Assembly (NCBI GenBank): GCA_021324915.1
Contig: JAJPIC010000011.1
Coordinates: forward strand, 186,001 to 250,000
Direction: 5' to 3'
From: Beijerinckiaceae bacterium
GTDB taxonomy: Bacteria > Pseudomonadota > Alphaproteobacteria > Rhizobiales > Beijerinckiaceae
Length of the DNA stretch: 64,000 nucleotides
The notes under the pieces were generated by a model that worked only from the letters and a program-made list of their open reading frames with translations, was not told the origin of the DNA and searched no databases. Positions 35,568 to 44,751 of the stretch are shown in pieces (position 1 is the stretch's first letter; every line of letters starts with the position of its first letter). The translations under genes and the position numbers were made by a program.

Positions 35568-36083
35568 ATGGCGCGAACAAACGAGCAGCAATCGGGCGGC
35601 GAGATCATCCGCGCGCCCGAAAAACTTGCGATAAAGCTCGTCGTCAATGGGGTCGAGAGGCAGTTTTCTGTCGCGCCTTGGACGACCTTGCTTGACGCGC
35701 TACGCGAGCATCTCGGGCTGACCGGCACGAAAAAAGGCTGCGATCATGGCCAGTGCGGCGCGTGCACCGTGCTCGTCGACGGACGCCGGATCAATTCCTG
35801 CCTCGCCCTCGCCGTCATTCAGGACGGCGCACAAGTGACCACCATCGAAGGTTTGGCGAGCGAGGGCGCGCTGCATCCCTTGCAGCAGGCCTTCATCGAC
35901 CATGACGCTTTCCAATGCGGCTATTGCACTCCGGGCCAGATCTGTTCCGGGGTCGGATTGATTGCCGAAGGAAAGGCCAAAACGGCCGACGAAATTCGAG
36001 AGCTCATGAGCGGCAATATCTGCCGCTGCGGCGCCTATCCCAATATCGTCGCAGCAATCGAGGAAGTGATGGCACGATCATGA
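35568..36083 (+). CDS. PaoA-like [2Fe-2S] subunit of a molybdenum aldehyde oxidoreductase
   Basis: The 171-residue protein carries two [2Fe-2S] clusters. The plant-ferredoxin-type site is GTKKGCDHGQCGACTVLVDG, and the helical-domain site is FQCGYCTPGQICS with GNICRCGAYPNI. It relays electrons from the molybdenum centre to FAD. The sequence is very close to the E. coli periplasmic PaoA in its core, but PaoA has an N-terminal Tat signal and none is seen here, so this enzyme is probably cytoplasmic. The ATG is preceded by a GGAGAA site. It overlaps the next gene by ATGA. Confidence 0.92.
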   Translation: MARTNEQQSGGEIIRAPEKLAIKLVVNGVERQFSVAPWTTLLDALREHLGLTGTKKGCDHGQCGACTVLVDGRRINSCLALAVIQDGAQVTTIEGLASEGALHPLQQAFIDHDAFQCGYCTPGQICSGVGLIAEGKAKTADEIRELMSGNICRCGAYPNIVAAIEEVMARS

Positions 36084-37096
36084 ACAATTTCCACTACTCG
36101 CGCGCCAGCGACGTTGCCGATGCCGTACGCCAGATCGCGGCAGATCCGACGGCGAAATTTATCGCCGGCGGCACCAACCTCGTCGACTTGATGAAGGAAG
36201 ACGTCGAGCGCCCGTCCCGGCTGATCGATATCACCCGGCTACCGCTCAAGACGGTCGAAGAAACGGCGGAAGGCGGGCTCAAGATCGGCGCGCTCGTGCC
36301 GAACTCCGATCTCGCTTATCATCCGCTCGTCGTGCAGCGCTATCCAATTCTTGCGAGCGCGATACTGGCCGGCGCCTCTGCGCAGCTGCGCAATATGGCA
36401 TCGACCGGCGGCAATCTTCTGCAACGCACGCGCTGCTATTACTTTTACGACATTGCGACGCCCTGCAATAAGCGCAAGCCCGGCGACGGCTGCTCGGCGA
36501 TTGCCGGTTTCAACCGCATCCACGCCATTCTAGGCACGAGCGAATCCTGTATTGCGACGCACCCTTCCGACATGTGCGTCGCGCTCGCAGCGCTCGACGC
36601 GAAGGTCCATGTGATGGGTTCCGACGGCGCGCGCGCGATCGCCTTCTCCGAATTCCATCGCTTGCCCGGGGAGAGCCCGGAACGCGACTCGAATCTGAGA
36701 CCGAACGAGATCATCATTTCGGTCGAGCTCCCGACGCAAGGCTTTGCCAAAAACTACACTTATCTCAAAATTCGCGACCGCCTGTCCTATGCCTTTGCGC
36801 TCGTCTCTGCAGCGGCTGCGCTCGATCTCGAAGGCGACAGGATCAGGGAGGCACGCCTGGCGCTCGGCGGGGTCGCTCATAAGCCCTGGCGCGACCCGTC
36901 CGTCGAAGCGATGCTGCGCGGACAATCGGTCGGGCAGGCGATCTTTGCGCACGCCGCCGATCAGTTGCTGCGCGATGCCAAAGGCTTCGGGCACAATGAT
37001 TTCAAGATCGATCTTGCGCACCGCGTGATCGTGCGGGCGCTCAGCCAGGCGGCAGCAGGCACGGCGCAATCGCAATCCGACAAGAAGATCCGGTGA
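36080..37096 (+). CDS. PaoB-like FAD subunit with an extra [4Fe-4S] site
   Basis: The 338-residue subunit binds FAD through KFIAGGTNLVDLMKE near the N-terminus and LRNMASTGGNLLQRTR (about 103-118) in the middle. Four cysteines at about 119, 129, 138 and 157 (RCYYFYD, PCNKRKPGDGC, SCIATHPSDM) match the segment that in PaoB-type enzymes ligates an additional [4Fe-4S] cluster; ordinary CoxM-type subunits lack it. Its ATG overlaps the small-subunit stop. It passes electrons to the final acceptor. Confidence 0.92.
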   Translation: MNNFHYSRASDVADAVRQIAADPTAKFIAGGTNLVDLMKEDVERPSRLIDITRLPLKTVEETAEGGLKIGALVPNSDLAYHPLVVQRYPILASAILAGASAQLRNMASTGGNLLQRTRCYYFYDIATPCNKRKPGDGCSAIAGFNRIHAILGTSESCIATHPSDMCVALAALDAKVHVMGSDGARAIAFSEFHRLPGESPERDSNLRPNEIIISVELPTQGFAKNYTYLKIRDRLSYAFALVSAAAALDLEGDRIREARLALGGVAHKPWRDPSVEAMLRGQSVGQAIFAHAADQLLRDAKGFGHNDFKIDLAHRVIVRALSQAAAGTAQSQSDKKIR

Positions 37097-37169
37097 CAGC
37101 GATATGCCGCGAATTGAGGCTCAGCAATTCCGGCGGTTGGAACTAAGCAAATAGCAGCAGGGCCGACTC

Positions 37170-39389
37170 ATGACAGCTCACTCCCATATTGGCGCATCCG
37201 TCTCCCGTGTCGATGGCCATGCGAAGGTCACCGGCGCGGCGAAATATGCCGCCGAGTTCGACGCGGACGGGCTCATCTACGGCAGCATCGTCACCTCGAC
37301 CATTGCCAAGGGCCGTATTCTTCGCATCGACGTGAGTGAGGCCTTACGTGTCCAAGGCGTGATTGACGTGCTGACGCACGAGAACCGGCCGAAGATGGCG
37401 GACAGTGATGAGGCCTATAAAGACGATACGGCCCCGGATGGCTCACCCTTCAGGCCCTTGTATGACGACAGGATCAGGTTCAGCGACCAACCGATCGCGC
37501 TGGTTCTTGCGGACGACTCCGAGACCGCGCGGTTCGCCGCCTCTCGGGTCCGTGTCGAATATAAAGATGAGGCGCATGTAACCGACCTTCATCGCGCACG
37601 AACCTTCCCGCTGAAACCGGGCGCGACGCCCTTCTCGCCTCCGGAGCCACGCGGGGCCGCCGAACAGGCTTTTGCCGCGGCAGAAGTGCGCCATAGCAGC
37701 GAATATTACGTTCCGATTGAGCATCACAATCCGATGGAACTCTTCGCCGCGACGGTGATCTTCGAGAAAGACGGCAAGCTCACGATTTACGACAAGACCC
37801 AAGGCGTGCAGAACGTGCAGCGCTATCTCTGCGGCGTGCTCGAGATGAAGCCAGAGGACGTGCGCGTCGTCTCGCCCTTCGTCGGTGGCGCTTTCGGCTC
37901 GGGGTTGCGCCCGCAATATCAGGTCGTGCTTGCCGCTCTGGGGGCGCTGGCGCTGAAGCGCTCCGTCCGTGTCGTCCTGACGCGGCAGCAAATGTACGGA
38001 CTGGGCTATCGTCCGGCCATGATCCAGAAGGTCGAGCTTGGCGCCAAGGCGGGCGGCACGCTCGATGCGATCATGCACGACGCGGTCACCGTCACCTCGC
38101 AGCACGAAGCGTTTCACCGGCAGGAGACCGGCTGGTCCGGCCTGCTCTACACGTGCCCCAACGCGAAATATATCCATAAGCTCGCGCGGCTCGATCTCTC
38201 GACGCCCTGCGACATGCGCGCGCCGAGCGCCGCGACCGCGGTCTATGCACTCGAAGCGGCAATGGACGAGCTCGCCGTGGCTCTTAGGCTCGATCCGCTC
38301 GAGTTGCGCCTGCGCTGCTATTCCGAGCGCGACCAGAACGACAATCGGCCCTATAGCAGCAAGGCGCTTCGGGAATGTTACCGGCAAGGTGCCGAGGCTT
38401 TTGGTTGGGGCGCGCGCAATCCGCAACCGCGCTCCATGCGCGACGGCACGGACCTGATCGGCCTCGGCATGGCGACCGGTGTCTGGGAAGCGCTGCAAAT
38501 GCGGATCGCTGTCCGCATCGTGCTGACAGCCAATGGTCATGCGGAAGTCTCGTGCGCGACGTCCGATATCGGCACCGGCACCTATACGATCATGACGCAA
38601 GTTGCCGCGGAAATGCTGGGCCTGCCGCTGGATGCAGTCACGATCAAGCTCGGCGATTCTACGCTTCCTCAGTCACCGGTCGAAGGCGGATCGTGGATTG
38701 CCGCCTCGGTCTCGAACGGCATTGTCACGACCTCCTATGCGATCCGCGACGAGTTGTTGCGGCTGGCAAGGCAAGTCCCGAATTCGCCGCTCGCCGATGT
38801 TGCTGCGCAGGACGTCGCGCTCAGCGACGGCAAGCTCGTCAGCAAGCGGGACGTTTCGCGCGCCGTCTCGATTTCGGACGCCATGCGGCATGGCGGCATC
38901 GAGCGCATCGAGCAGGAGAGGACGACCAGCTTTCCTCGCGATGAAGCGCACGCGCATAATACGCATTCGGCTGTCTTCGCGGAGGTGCGCGTTGACGAAC
39001 AACTCGGCGTCATCCGCGTTGCGCGTGTCGTCAGCGCCGTTGCAGCTGGGCGGATCCTGAATACGAAGACTGCCGCCAGTCAGATCATCGGCGGCGTCGT
39101 ATGGGGGATCGGAATGGCGCTTCACGAGGAAACCGTCATCGATCACAATTTCGGCCGCGTCATGAATGCGAATATTGCCGAATACCATGTTCCGACCAAC
39201 GCGGACGTGCACGATATCAAAGTCATTTTTGTCGACGAGCCTGACGATATCATCAATCCCCTCGGCATAAAGGGACTAGGCGAGATCGGCATCGTCGGCG
39301 TTGCCGCCGCGATCGCAAATGCGGTCTATCACGCGACCGGAATACGCGTGCGCGATCTCCCCATCACCCTCGATAAGCTGCTTGGATAA
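37170..39389 (+). CDS. PaoC-like molybdopterin-cytosine-dinucleotide subunit (aldehyde oxidoreductase)
   Basis: The 739-residue catalytic subunit of the xanthine oxidase family oxidises aldehydes to acids using water. Cofactor-binding motifs include FVGGAFGSGLRPQYQ and the Gly-rich SPVEGGSW. The base-catalyst glutamate is at about residue 705 in GLGEIGIVG, close to the equivalent position in PaoC (732 residues). It is last in the operon, 73 bases after the FAD subunit. A dedicated maturation chaperone (PaoD/XdhC type) is not present in the window. The substrate range (probably aromatic or aliphatic aldehydes) is inferred from the family. Confidence 0.92.
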   Translation: MTAHSHIGASVSRVDGHAKVTGAAKYAAEFDADGLIYGSIVTSTIAKGRILRIDVSEALRVQGVIDVLTHENRPKMADSDEAYKDDTAPDGSPFRPLYDDRIRFSDQPIALVLADDSETARFAASRVRVEYKDEAHVTDLHRARTFPLKPGATPFSPPEPRGAAEQAFAAAEVRHSSEYYVPIEHHNPMELFAATVIFEKDGKLTIYDKTQGVQNVQRYLCGVLEMKPEDVRVVSPFVGGAFGSGLRPQYQVVLAALGALALKRSVRVVLTRQQMYGLGYRPAMIQKVELGAKAGGTLDAIMHDAVTVTSQHEAFHRQETGWSGLLYTCPNAKYIHKLARLDLSTPCDMRAPSAATAVYALEAAMDELAVALRLDPLELRLRCYSERDQNDNRPYSSKALRECYRQGAEAFGWGARNPQPRSMRDGTDLIGLGMATGVWEALQMRIAVRIVLTANGHAEVSCATSDIGTGTYTIMTQVAAEMLGLPLDAVTIKLGDSTLPQSPVEGGSWIAASVSNGIVTTSYAIRDELLRLARQVPNSPLADVAAQDVALSDGKLVSKRDVSRAVSISDAMRHGGIERIEQERTTSFPRDEAHAHNTHSAVFAEVRVDEQLGVIRVARVVSAVAAGRILNTKTAASQIIGGVVWGIGMALHEETVIDHNFGRVMNANIAEYHVPTNADVHDIKVIFVDEPDDIINPLGIKGLGEIGIVGVAAAIANAVYHATGIRVRDLPITLDKLLG

Positions 39390-39718
39390 CGAGCCCTGCT
39401 CGCCGTGCGCAGGACGTGCGGAGAGACCTGAAAATCGCGCTGCTATATTTCGATCACTTAAGCGGAATGAGACGATCGAACGCAACGCTCAAGCCACAAT
39501 GAACGCGTCGTCGAGCGCCGATCATGCGGACGAAAATGATCGGCCAATGGCTGCCTTGAAAAATTTGAAGGAGCCGGTGCGTATCGATTCGCTCGGCCCG
39601 CAGCTTCATTATCCAAATCTTGCAGGCAGGAAAAATTTCGTGGAAGATTTTTGAGGACGCGCACCGCTAGCTTGCACGCGCCAGTATCCCTCAACTGGCG
39701 GTGAACTGGGAGGAGCGT
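39390..39718. other. Non-coding stretch between oxidoreductase and esterase genes
   Basis: These 329 bases show no recognised gene. A 51-codon frame (39499-39654) is open but lacks a ribosome site and a recognisable product. The promoter of the esterase gene should lie here. Confidence 0.5.
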
Positions 39719-41422
39719 ATGTCCGCCTTCATGCGCAGGGTCGTCTCGGCTTCCTGTGACGACACTTCATGCAAAAGTTTGAGATCCTTGGCCCTCGGCC
39801 TGACGCTCATCGGAGCGCTGATGGCGCCGCTTCACGCGCGCGCCGCTACCGGCCCGATCGTCGATACCACAGCCGGCAAGGTCGAAGGACTCGTGACCAA
39901 TAATGTCGCGGAATTCCTCGGCATTCCCTATGCCAAGCCGCCTGTCGGCGGTTTGCGCTGGATGCCGCCGGTTGCACATTCTTCCTGGTCGGGTACGCGC
40001 AAAACGGTTGCTTTTGGCCCGAACTGCGCACAGATCACGGAGCTCGGCGTCTTTGCGGGGCCGGCGAACAATAATGAGGATTGCCTTTACCTCAACGTCT
40101 TCACACCGAACGTCAGTTCGTCAGCCAAGCTTCCCGTCCTCTTCTGGATTCACGGCGGCGGCAACGAGGACGGCGAGAGCAGCGATTACGATGGAAGCAA
40201 GCTCGCCGCGCAAGGGCGCACGGTCGTCGTCACCGTCAATTACCGGCTGAACCTGATGGGTTTCCTGGCGGTTCCGTCGCTCGATTCGGAAGGCCATCAT
40301 TTCGCGAATTACGGCATCATGGATCAGCAGCTGGCGCTCAACTGGGTGCACAATAATATCGCCAAGTTCGGCGGCGACCCCAAGAACGTCACGGTCGGCG
40401 GCCAGTCGGCCGGCGCGGAAGACACAGGGATCCACATGATCTCGCCGCTCGACGCGGGGCTCTTCCAGCGGGCGCTCTGCGAAAGCGGCTGCCCGAGCAC
40501 GTATTATCCGAGCCGCGGCCTATTCCCGACGGTTGCGCAGGCCGAGGCGGTCGGCACGAATTTCGCCGTTGCAGCCGGTTGCGGCTCGAAGACAGGCGCC
40601 GCGCAAGCCAAGTGCCTGCGCAGCCTCACTGCGGCGCAGGTCGAGGCGCTCGCCGGAACAGCCAGCACGGCAAGCCCCTATGTGCTCGGCCCGATTCTCG
40701 ACGGCACGATAATACCCATTCAGCCGATCGACGCCTGGAACAGCGGCGCTTTCACCCATATGCCGTTGATCAACGGGAACACGTTGGACGAGGAAAACTT
40801 TACCCTCGCCATCTCGGAATATTTCTCCGGGCCGCCACGCACCCCGATCACTTCGGCTCAGTATATGAGCGCGATCGCTTCGACTTATGTGAGTCCGCCC
40901 TTCCCCGCCGGAACATCCGCGAAGATCCTGTCGCTCTATCCGGTGGGCGCCTATTCTTCCGCGCAAGTGGCTTGGGACAGGGCCGGAACCGATCCGTTCC
41001 TCTGCGCGGAACGGCAGGTCGATCATACCTTGGGGTCGCAAATTCCCGTCTATGCCTATGAGTTCGACGATCAGACGGCGCCCTTCTTCTTCCCTAAGAT
41101 GCCGGGCTTCGTCTCACTCGCCTATCACACGGCCGACATCCAGTATTTGTTTCCGCTCTGGCACGGCGGCCCTCTCGGCATAGCCCATCCGCTCAATGCT
41201 CAGCAGACGAAACTCTCGGACGAGCTGGTTGCGGCGTGGACGAACTTTGCGGCAACCGGCAATCCGAATGGAGTCGGCAGCACGCCCTGGCCGGTCTTCC
41301 CGAAAGGAACGAACAAGCCGGCGTTCCTGTCGCAAAATATTCCGGTGCTCTCGACATTCACGGATACCCAGTACAGGGCGCAGCATCATTGCGACTTCTG
41401 GGATTCGATCGCGACTTATTGA
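39719..41422 (+). CDS. Type-B carboxylesterase/lipase, secreted
   Basis: The 567-residue alpha/beta hydrolase has a signal sequence (about residues 1-42, ending HARAA) and so acts outside the cytoplasm. The family order is complete: EFLGIPYAKPPVGGLRW, EDCLYLNVFTP, the oxyanion-hole HGGG (WIHGGGNEDG), and the nucleophile serine near residue 229 in GGQSAGAEDTG. The catalytic histidine is in YHTADIQYLF near residue 470. The nucleophile motif is GQSAG rather than the usual GESAG. The ATG at 39719 is chosen because a GGGAGGAG site lies just upstream. The ester substrate is unknown. Confidence 0.88.
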   Translation: MSAFMRRVVSASCDDTSCKSLRSLALGLTLIGALMAPLHARAATGPIVDTTAGKVEGLVTNNVAEFLGIPYAKPPVGGLRWMPPVAHSSWSGTRKTVAFGPNCAQITELGVFAGPANNNEDCLYLNVFTPNVSSSAKLPVLFWIHGGGNEDGESSDYDGSKLAAQGRTVVVTVNYRLNLMGFLAVPSLDSEGHHFANYGIMDQQLALNWVHNNIAKFGGDPKNVTVGGQSAGAEDTGIHMISPLDAGLFQRALCESGCPSTYYPSRGLFPTVAQAEAVGTNFAVAAGCGSKTGAAQAKCLRSLTAAQVEALAGTASTASPYVLGPILDGTIIPIQPIDAWNSGAFTHMPLINGNTLDEENFTLAISEYFSGPPRTPITSAQYMSAIASTYVSPPFPAGTSAKILSLYPVGAYSSAQVAWDRAGTDPFLCAERQVDHTLGSQIPVYAYEFDDQTAPFFFPKMPGFVSLAYHTADIQYLFPLWHGGPLGIAHPLNAQQTKLSDELVAAWTNFAATGNPNGVGSTPWPVFPKGTNKPAFLSQNIPVLSTFTDTQYRAQHHCDFWDSIATY

Positions 41423-41446
41423 GCCTTACGCATCCACGTGATGCGA

Positions 41447-41480
41447 GGGGAGCGGCTCCGCCGGGGGTCGCTCCCTTTTT
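41447..41480 (+). terminator. Terminator after the carboxylesterase gene
   Basis: GGGAGCG (41448-41454) pairs with CGCTCCC (41469-41475), followed directly by TTTTT. It lies 25 bases after the stop codon. Confidence 0.85.
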
Positions 41481-41674
41481 AACAGGCAGCTTGAATATGC
41501 GGCGCCCGGCGCGAAGCCACTGAGACAAGTAGCACAGCTTGCGTTTGGCTCGCCATGGACGCTCATCACATCGCCGCCCTCGCAGGTGACCGTGACAAGG
41601 CGAAATTCCGAGTTGAGCAGGAACTCCGGTTTGGCTGCCGTTTTCTACGTCCGGCATCGTCAAGGAGTATCAGC

Positions 41675-43585
41675 TTGAGTCTCGTCGAGGTCCTGTTCGG
41701 TCGTAAGCTGGCCAATCGCGAATTCGGCCGGCGTCAGATCGGCGCCTTCGAAGGCGTCCCTGCCATGGGGCTCGATGGGCTCGGGTCTTCGGCCTACGGC
41801 CCGGAAGCCGCGCTCACGATCCTCGTTCCGCTCGGCAGCGCCAGCTTCGCCTTCATCGGCTGGATCATGGGGCCCATTCTGGCCCTCCTCATGATCCTTT
41901 TCCTCTCTTATTGGCAGACGGTTCGCGCTTATCCGAACAACGGCGGCGCCTATATCGTCGCCAAGGAGAACCTCGGAGCCAATGCCAGCCTGCTCGCTGC
42001 AACGGCGCTGATGGTCGATTACATTCTGAGTGTCGCGGTCGGCATTTCGGCGGGCGTCGGCGCGCTCGTCTCGGCCGTTCCGATTCTGCACTCCTATATC
42101 CTGCCGCTTTGTCTCGGTATCCTCGCGCTCATTACCGTCGCCAATCTGCGCGGCACTTTGGATGCAGGCCGGCTATTCGCTTTGCCGACCTATCTCTTCG
42201 TCGCCAGTTTCGTCGCGATTCTCGCAATCGGCATTGTCAAATCCGTAATGGCCGGCGGGCACCCGCACCCTGTGATCGCCCCGACGCAGATGCCGAAGGC
42301 AACCGAGACGGCGAGCCTCTGGCTCTTGTTGCGCGCCTTCGCCAGCGGATGCACGGCCATGACCGGTGTCGAGGCGGTGAGCAACGGCATGAGCGCGTTC
42401 CGTGAGCCGCGCGTAGCCCATGGGCACCGCACGCTTTCCGCGATCGTCGGAATTCTCGGCGTTCTGCTCGCCGGGATAGCCTATCTCGCCGTGACTTATA
42501 AGATCGGCGCCATGGACCAAACTCAGGCCGGGTATCGAAGCGTCTTGTCGCAACTCGCCGGGGCGGTGATCGGCAACGGCGTTTTCTATTATGTGGCGAT
42601 CGGCTCGCTTCTTTGCATCCTGGCGCTTTCGGCAAATACGAGCTTTGTCGATTTCCCGCGCCTCTGCCGCATGGTGGCGCAGGACGGGTTCTTACCGAAG
42701 CCTTTCGCCATCGCCGGACGACGCCTCGTCTTCTCGGTCGGAATCATTTACCTCGCCGCGACCTCCGGCTTGTTGCTCTTGGTCTTCGCCGGGATTACCG
42801 ACCGGCTGATCCCCTTGTTTGCGATCGGTGCGTTTACGACCTTCACGATCTCGCAGACCGGAATGATCGTCCACTGGCGGCGCGCACTCGGCCAAGCCGG
42901 TGGCAAGACGGCCGCCAATCGCAGCCATTTCTGGATCAACGCGATCGGCGCGACGACAACGGGCCTTGCGCTGGTCGTCATCGTCATTGCCAAATTTGCC
43001 GAGGGCGCCTGGATCACGATCCTGGTTATCCCGTGCGTGATCGTCCTGCTCAAGTTGATCCGCAGCTATTATGATGAGCTCGAGTCCCAAGTGCGCGACT
43101 CGAAGCCGCTCGAACTGCACGGCTCGGGGCCGCCCATCGTGCTCGTTGCGACCGAGAATTGGAACAAGCTGACGGATAAGGCGCTTGGTCTTGCCTTGAA
43201 TTTATCGCCCGACGTGATCGCGGTGCATCTCAGCCATCTCTCCGGACCGGAGGTGGAAGAGCGCGGCCGAGACCTGCGCGCGCAATGGCACACCGACGTG
43301 GAGAATCCTGCCAAAGATGCCGGATATGCGCCGCCGCGCCTCGTCATCCTTCCGGCGCAGCATCGCAATATCCATGAGCCGATCCTGAAATATGCACGCG
43401 AGCTTCGCGCCAAGTTCGGCGATAGATCGATTGCCGTGCTGATCCCCGAAGTCGCAAAGCAGCACTGGTATCAGTCGATTCTGCACGGCTTTCGCGCCTA
43501 TCGGCTTCGCTCGGCGCTTTTGCGTGACGCAGACCCGTGGCTCACGGTGATCGAATTGCCCTGGCACATGGGCGAACGCAGGTGA
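41675..43585 (+). CDS. KimA-like potassium/amino-acid (APC family) permease
   Basis: The 636-residue membrane protein has about twelve hydrophobic helices (residues about 35-450) and a cytoplasmic C-terminal domain of about 150 residues with the layout of a universal-stress-like domain. The N-terminal segment GLDGLGSSAYGPEAAL and the helix YPNNGGAYIVAKENLG are those of the KimA group of high-affinity potassium importers, and the length is close to B. subtilis KimA (about 607). The TTG at 41675 is chosen because AAGGAG lies 7 bases upstream. No riboswitch-like structure is evident upstream. Potassium as substrate is inferred from the family. Confidence 0.82.
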   Translation: MSLVEVLFGRKLANREFGRRQIGAFEGVPAMGLDGLGSSAYGPEAALTILVPLGSASFAFIGWIMGPILALLMILFLSYWQTVRAYPNNGGAYIVAKENLGANASLLAATALMVDYILSVAVGISAGVGALVSAVPILHSYILPLCLGILALITVANLRGTLDAGRLFALPTYLFVASFVAILAIGIVKSVMAGGHPHPVIAPTQMPKATETASLWLLLRAFASGCTAMTGVEAVSNGMSAFREPRVAHGHRTLSAIVGILGVLLAGIAYLAVTYKIGAMDQTQAGYRSVLSQLAGAVIGNGVFYYVAIGSLLCILALSANTSFVDFPRLCRMVAQDGFLPKPFAIAGRRLVFSVGIIYLAATSGLLLLVFAGITDRLIPLFAIGAFTTFTISQTGMIVHWRRALGQAGGKTAANRSHFWINAIGATTTGLALVVIVIAKFAEGAWITILVIPCVIVLLKLIRSYYDELESQVRDSKPLELHGSGPPIVLVATENWNKLTDKALGLALNLSPDVIAVHLSHLSGPEVEERGRDLRAQWHTDVENPAKDAGYAPPRLVILPAQHRNIHEPILKYARELRAKFGDRSIAVLIPEVAKQHWYQSILHGFRAYRLRSALLRDADPWLTVIELPWHMGERR

Positions 43586-43622
43586 GCTCAGGGTCGCATA
43601 TCTTAGCTCGAGAGGACTCAGA

Positions 43623-43666
43623 GCGGGATTTGCGCGAAAAGCTTTGTCCAGCTTTTCCCATCCCGC
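43623..43666. terminator. Bidirectional terminator / Hyphomicrobiales-type palindrome
   Basis: GCGGGAT and AAAAGCT (43623-43629, 43637-43643) pair with AGCTTTT and ATCCCGC (43650-43656, 43660-43666). It lies between the convergent permease and AraC genes. Similar palindromes are common between genes in Hyphomicrobiales. Confidence 0.7.
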
Positions 43667-43667
43667 C

Positions 43668-44567
43668 CTAACCCGGCTTGTCGAAGATCTCGGCTCTATA
43701 GCGCGCGGGCGTCACACCCATGATCCGCCGGAAGCAATTGCTCAGATGACTCTGGCTGCTGAATCCGACCATCAGCGCCACGTCGACAAGCGACAGATGC
43801 GAATTGCGCAAGAGGGTCTTTGCCCGTTCCACGCGCCGCTCGATCTGGAATTGATGCGGCGGCCGCCCGACCGCCTCCTTGAACGCGGCGCAGAAATATC
43901 TGGGCGTCAGTTCCACCAGGTCAGAGATTTCCGAGAGCGTAATGTTGCGACTGAGATTGTTCTCGAAATAATCGACGACCCTCTGCAATTTTTCGTCCGA
44001 AAGCGCGCGCGTAGGCTCGGGACGCGAAGGCGGCCCGTCGATAAAATAGGCGAGTTGCGTCACGAACATCATCGCTGCCCGTTCGAGAAACATCGGGCCG
44101 CGCGGAAAGCCGTTCGAACACTCCTTCTTGATTTCTGTGATGATGGTCCAGAGCAAGCGATCTTTCGACCAGGAACAATCGACGGTCATGTCTTGGACAA
44201 AGGACTTCGCCCGCTCATCGTCCGCGATCGTCTGCGGATCGAGAAAGAGCCACAATCCTTGTCCGCCACCGCGGCAATTATCCTCGAGATCGCATTTGCG
44301 CGGCAAGACGACGAGATCATGCGAGGCAACCGTCTGCGACCACACCTTGTCCATTGCCACATGGCCGTCCATGCGCCAAACGACCTCGGTGCCCGGATCC
44401 GCGGAAAGAACAATGCCGATTGCAATATCGTCGCGCAGAAGTTTGCTGCTGTGCCAGCTCTCCCAGTCGACCGTTCGCATCAGCGCCGATCCGCTCCCCC
44501 ACGACATCGTCCCTTCGCGGAAAGCGCTGGACTTCCTGCCCTCGTCCGAGCCGTGAGCTTTCGGCAT
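43668..44567 (-). CDS. AraC-family transcriptional regulator
   Basis: The 299-residue protein has a C-terminal AraC/XylS DNA-binding domain with two helix-turn-helices (about 190-290: NITLSEISDLVELTPRYFCAAF and LSLVDVALMVGFSSQSHLSNCF, then RIMGVTPARYR). The N-terminal 180 residues form an unrecognised sensor domain. It converges with the KimA-like gene and is followed upstream by a 184-base gap. Its targets are not evident; the P450/MHS genes are nearby but on the far side of a gap. Confidence 0.9.
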   Translation of the reverse strand: MPKAHGSDEGRKSSAFREGTMSWGSGSALMRTVDWESWHSSKLLRDDIAIGIVLSADPGTEVVWRMDGHVAMDKVWSQTVASHDLVVLPRKCDLEDNCRGGGQGLWLFLDPQTIADDERAKSFVQDMTVDCSWSKDRLLWTIITEIKKECSNGFPRGPMFLERAAMMFVTQLAYFIDGPPSRPEPTRALSDEKLQRVVDYFENNLSRNITLSEISDLVELTPRYFCAAFKEAVGRPPHQFQIERRVERAKTLLRNSHLSLVDVALMVGFSSQSHLSNCFRRIMGVTPARYRAEIFDKPG

Positions 44568-44751
44568 CTTGGCCTCCCGAAGCTATTTAATTTTATTTTG
44601 TAGCTCAGTACCTTAGGCGACCGATTCGGGCGCGATTATAAGAAGCAGAGGTCGCCCGCAATCTTCCACGAAATTCAGAAATTGCCAGAATCCGGCTATT
44701 TCCGCGGCCGAAATCCGAAACGCATTGACGGGTGCCGCTCGCGTCTTTTGA

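Noticed and set aside
39499..39654. A 51-codon small gene upstream of the esterase
   Set aside because: No ribosome site, no signal peptide and no recognisable composition; it may be chance.
41615..41650. General-stress sigma (EcfG-type) promoter before the KimA-like gene
   Set aside because: A GGAAC is followed by CGTT after only about 14 bases; the expected spacing is 16-17.
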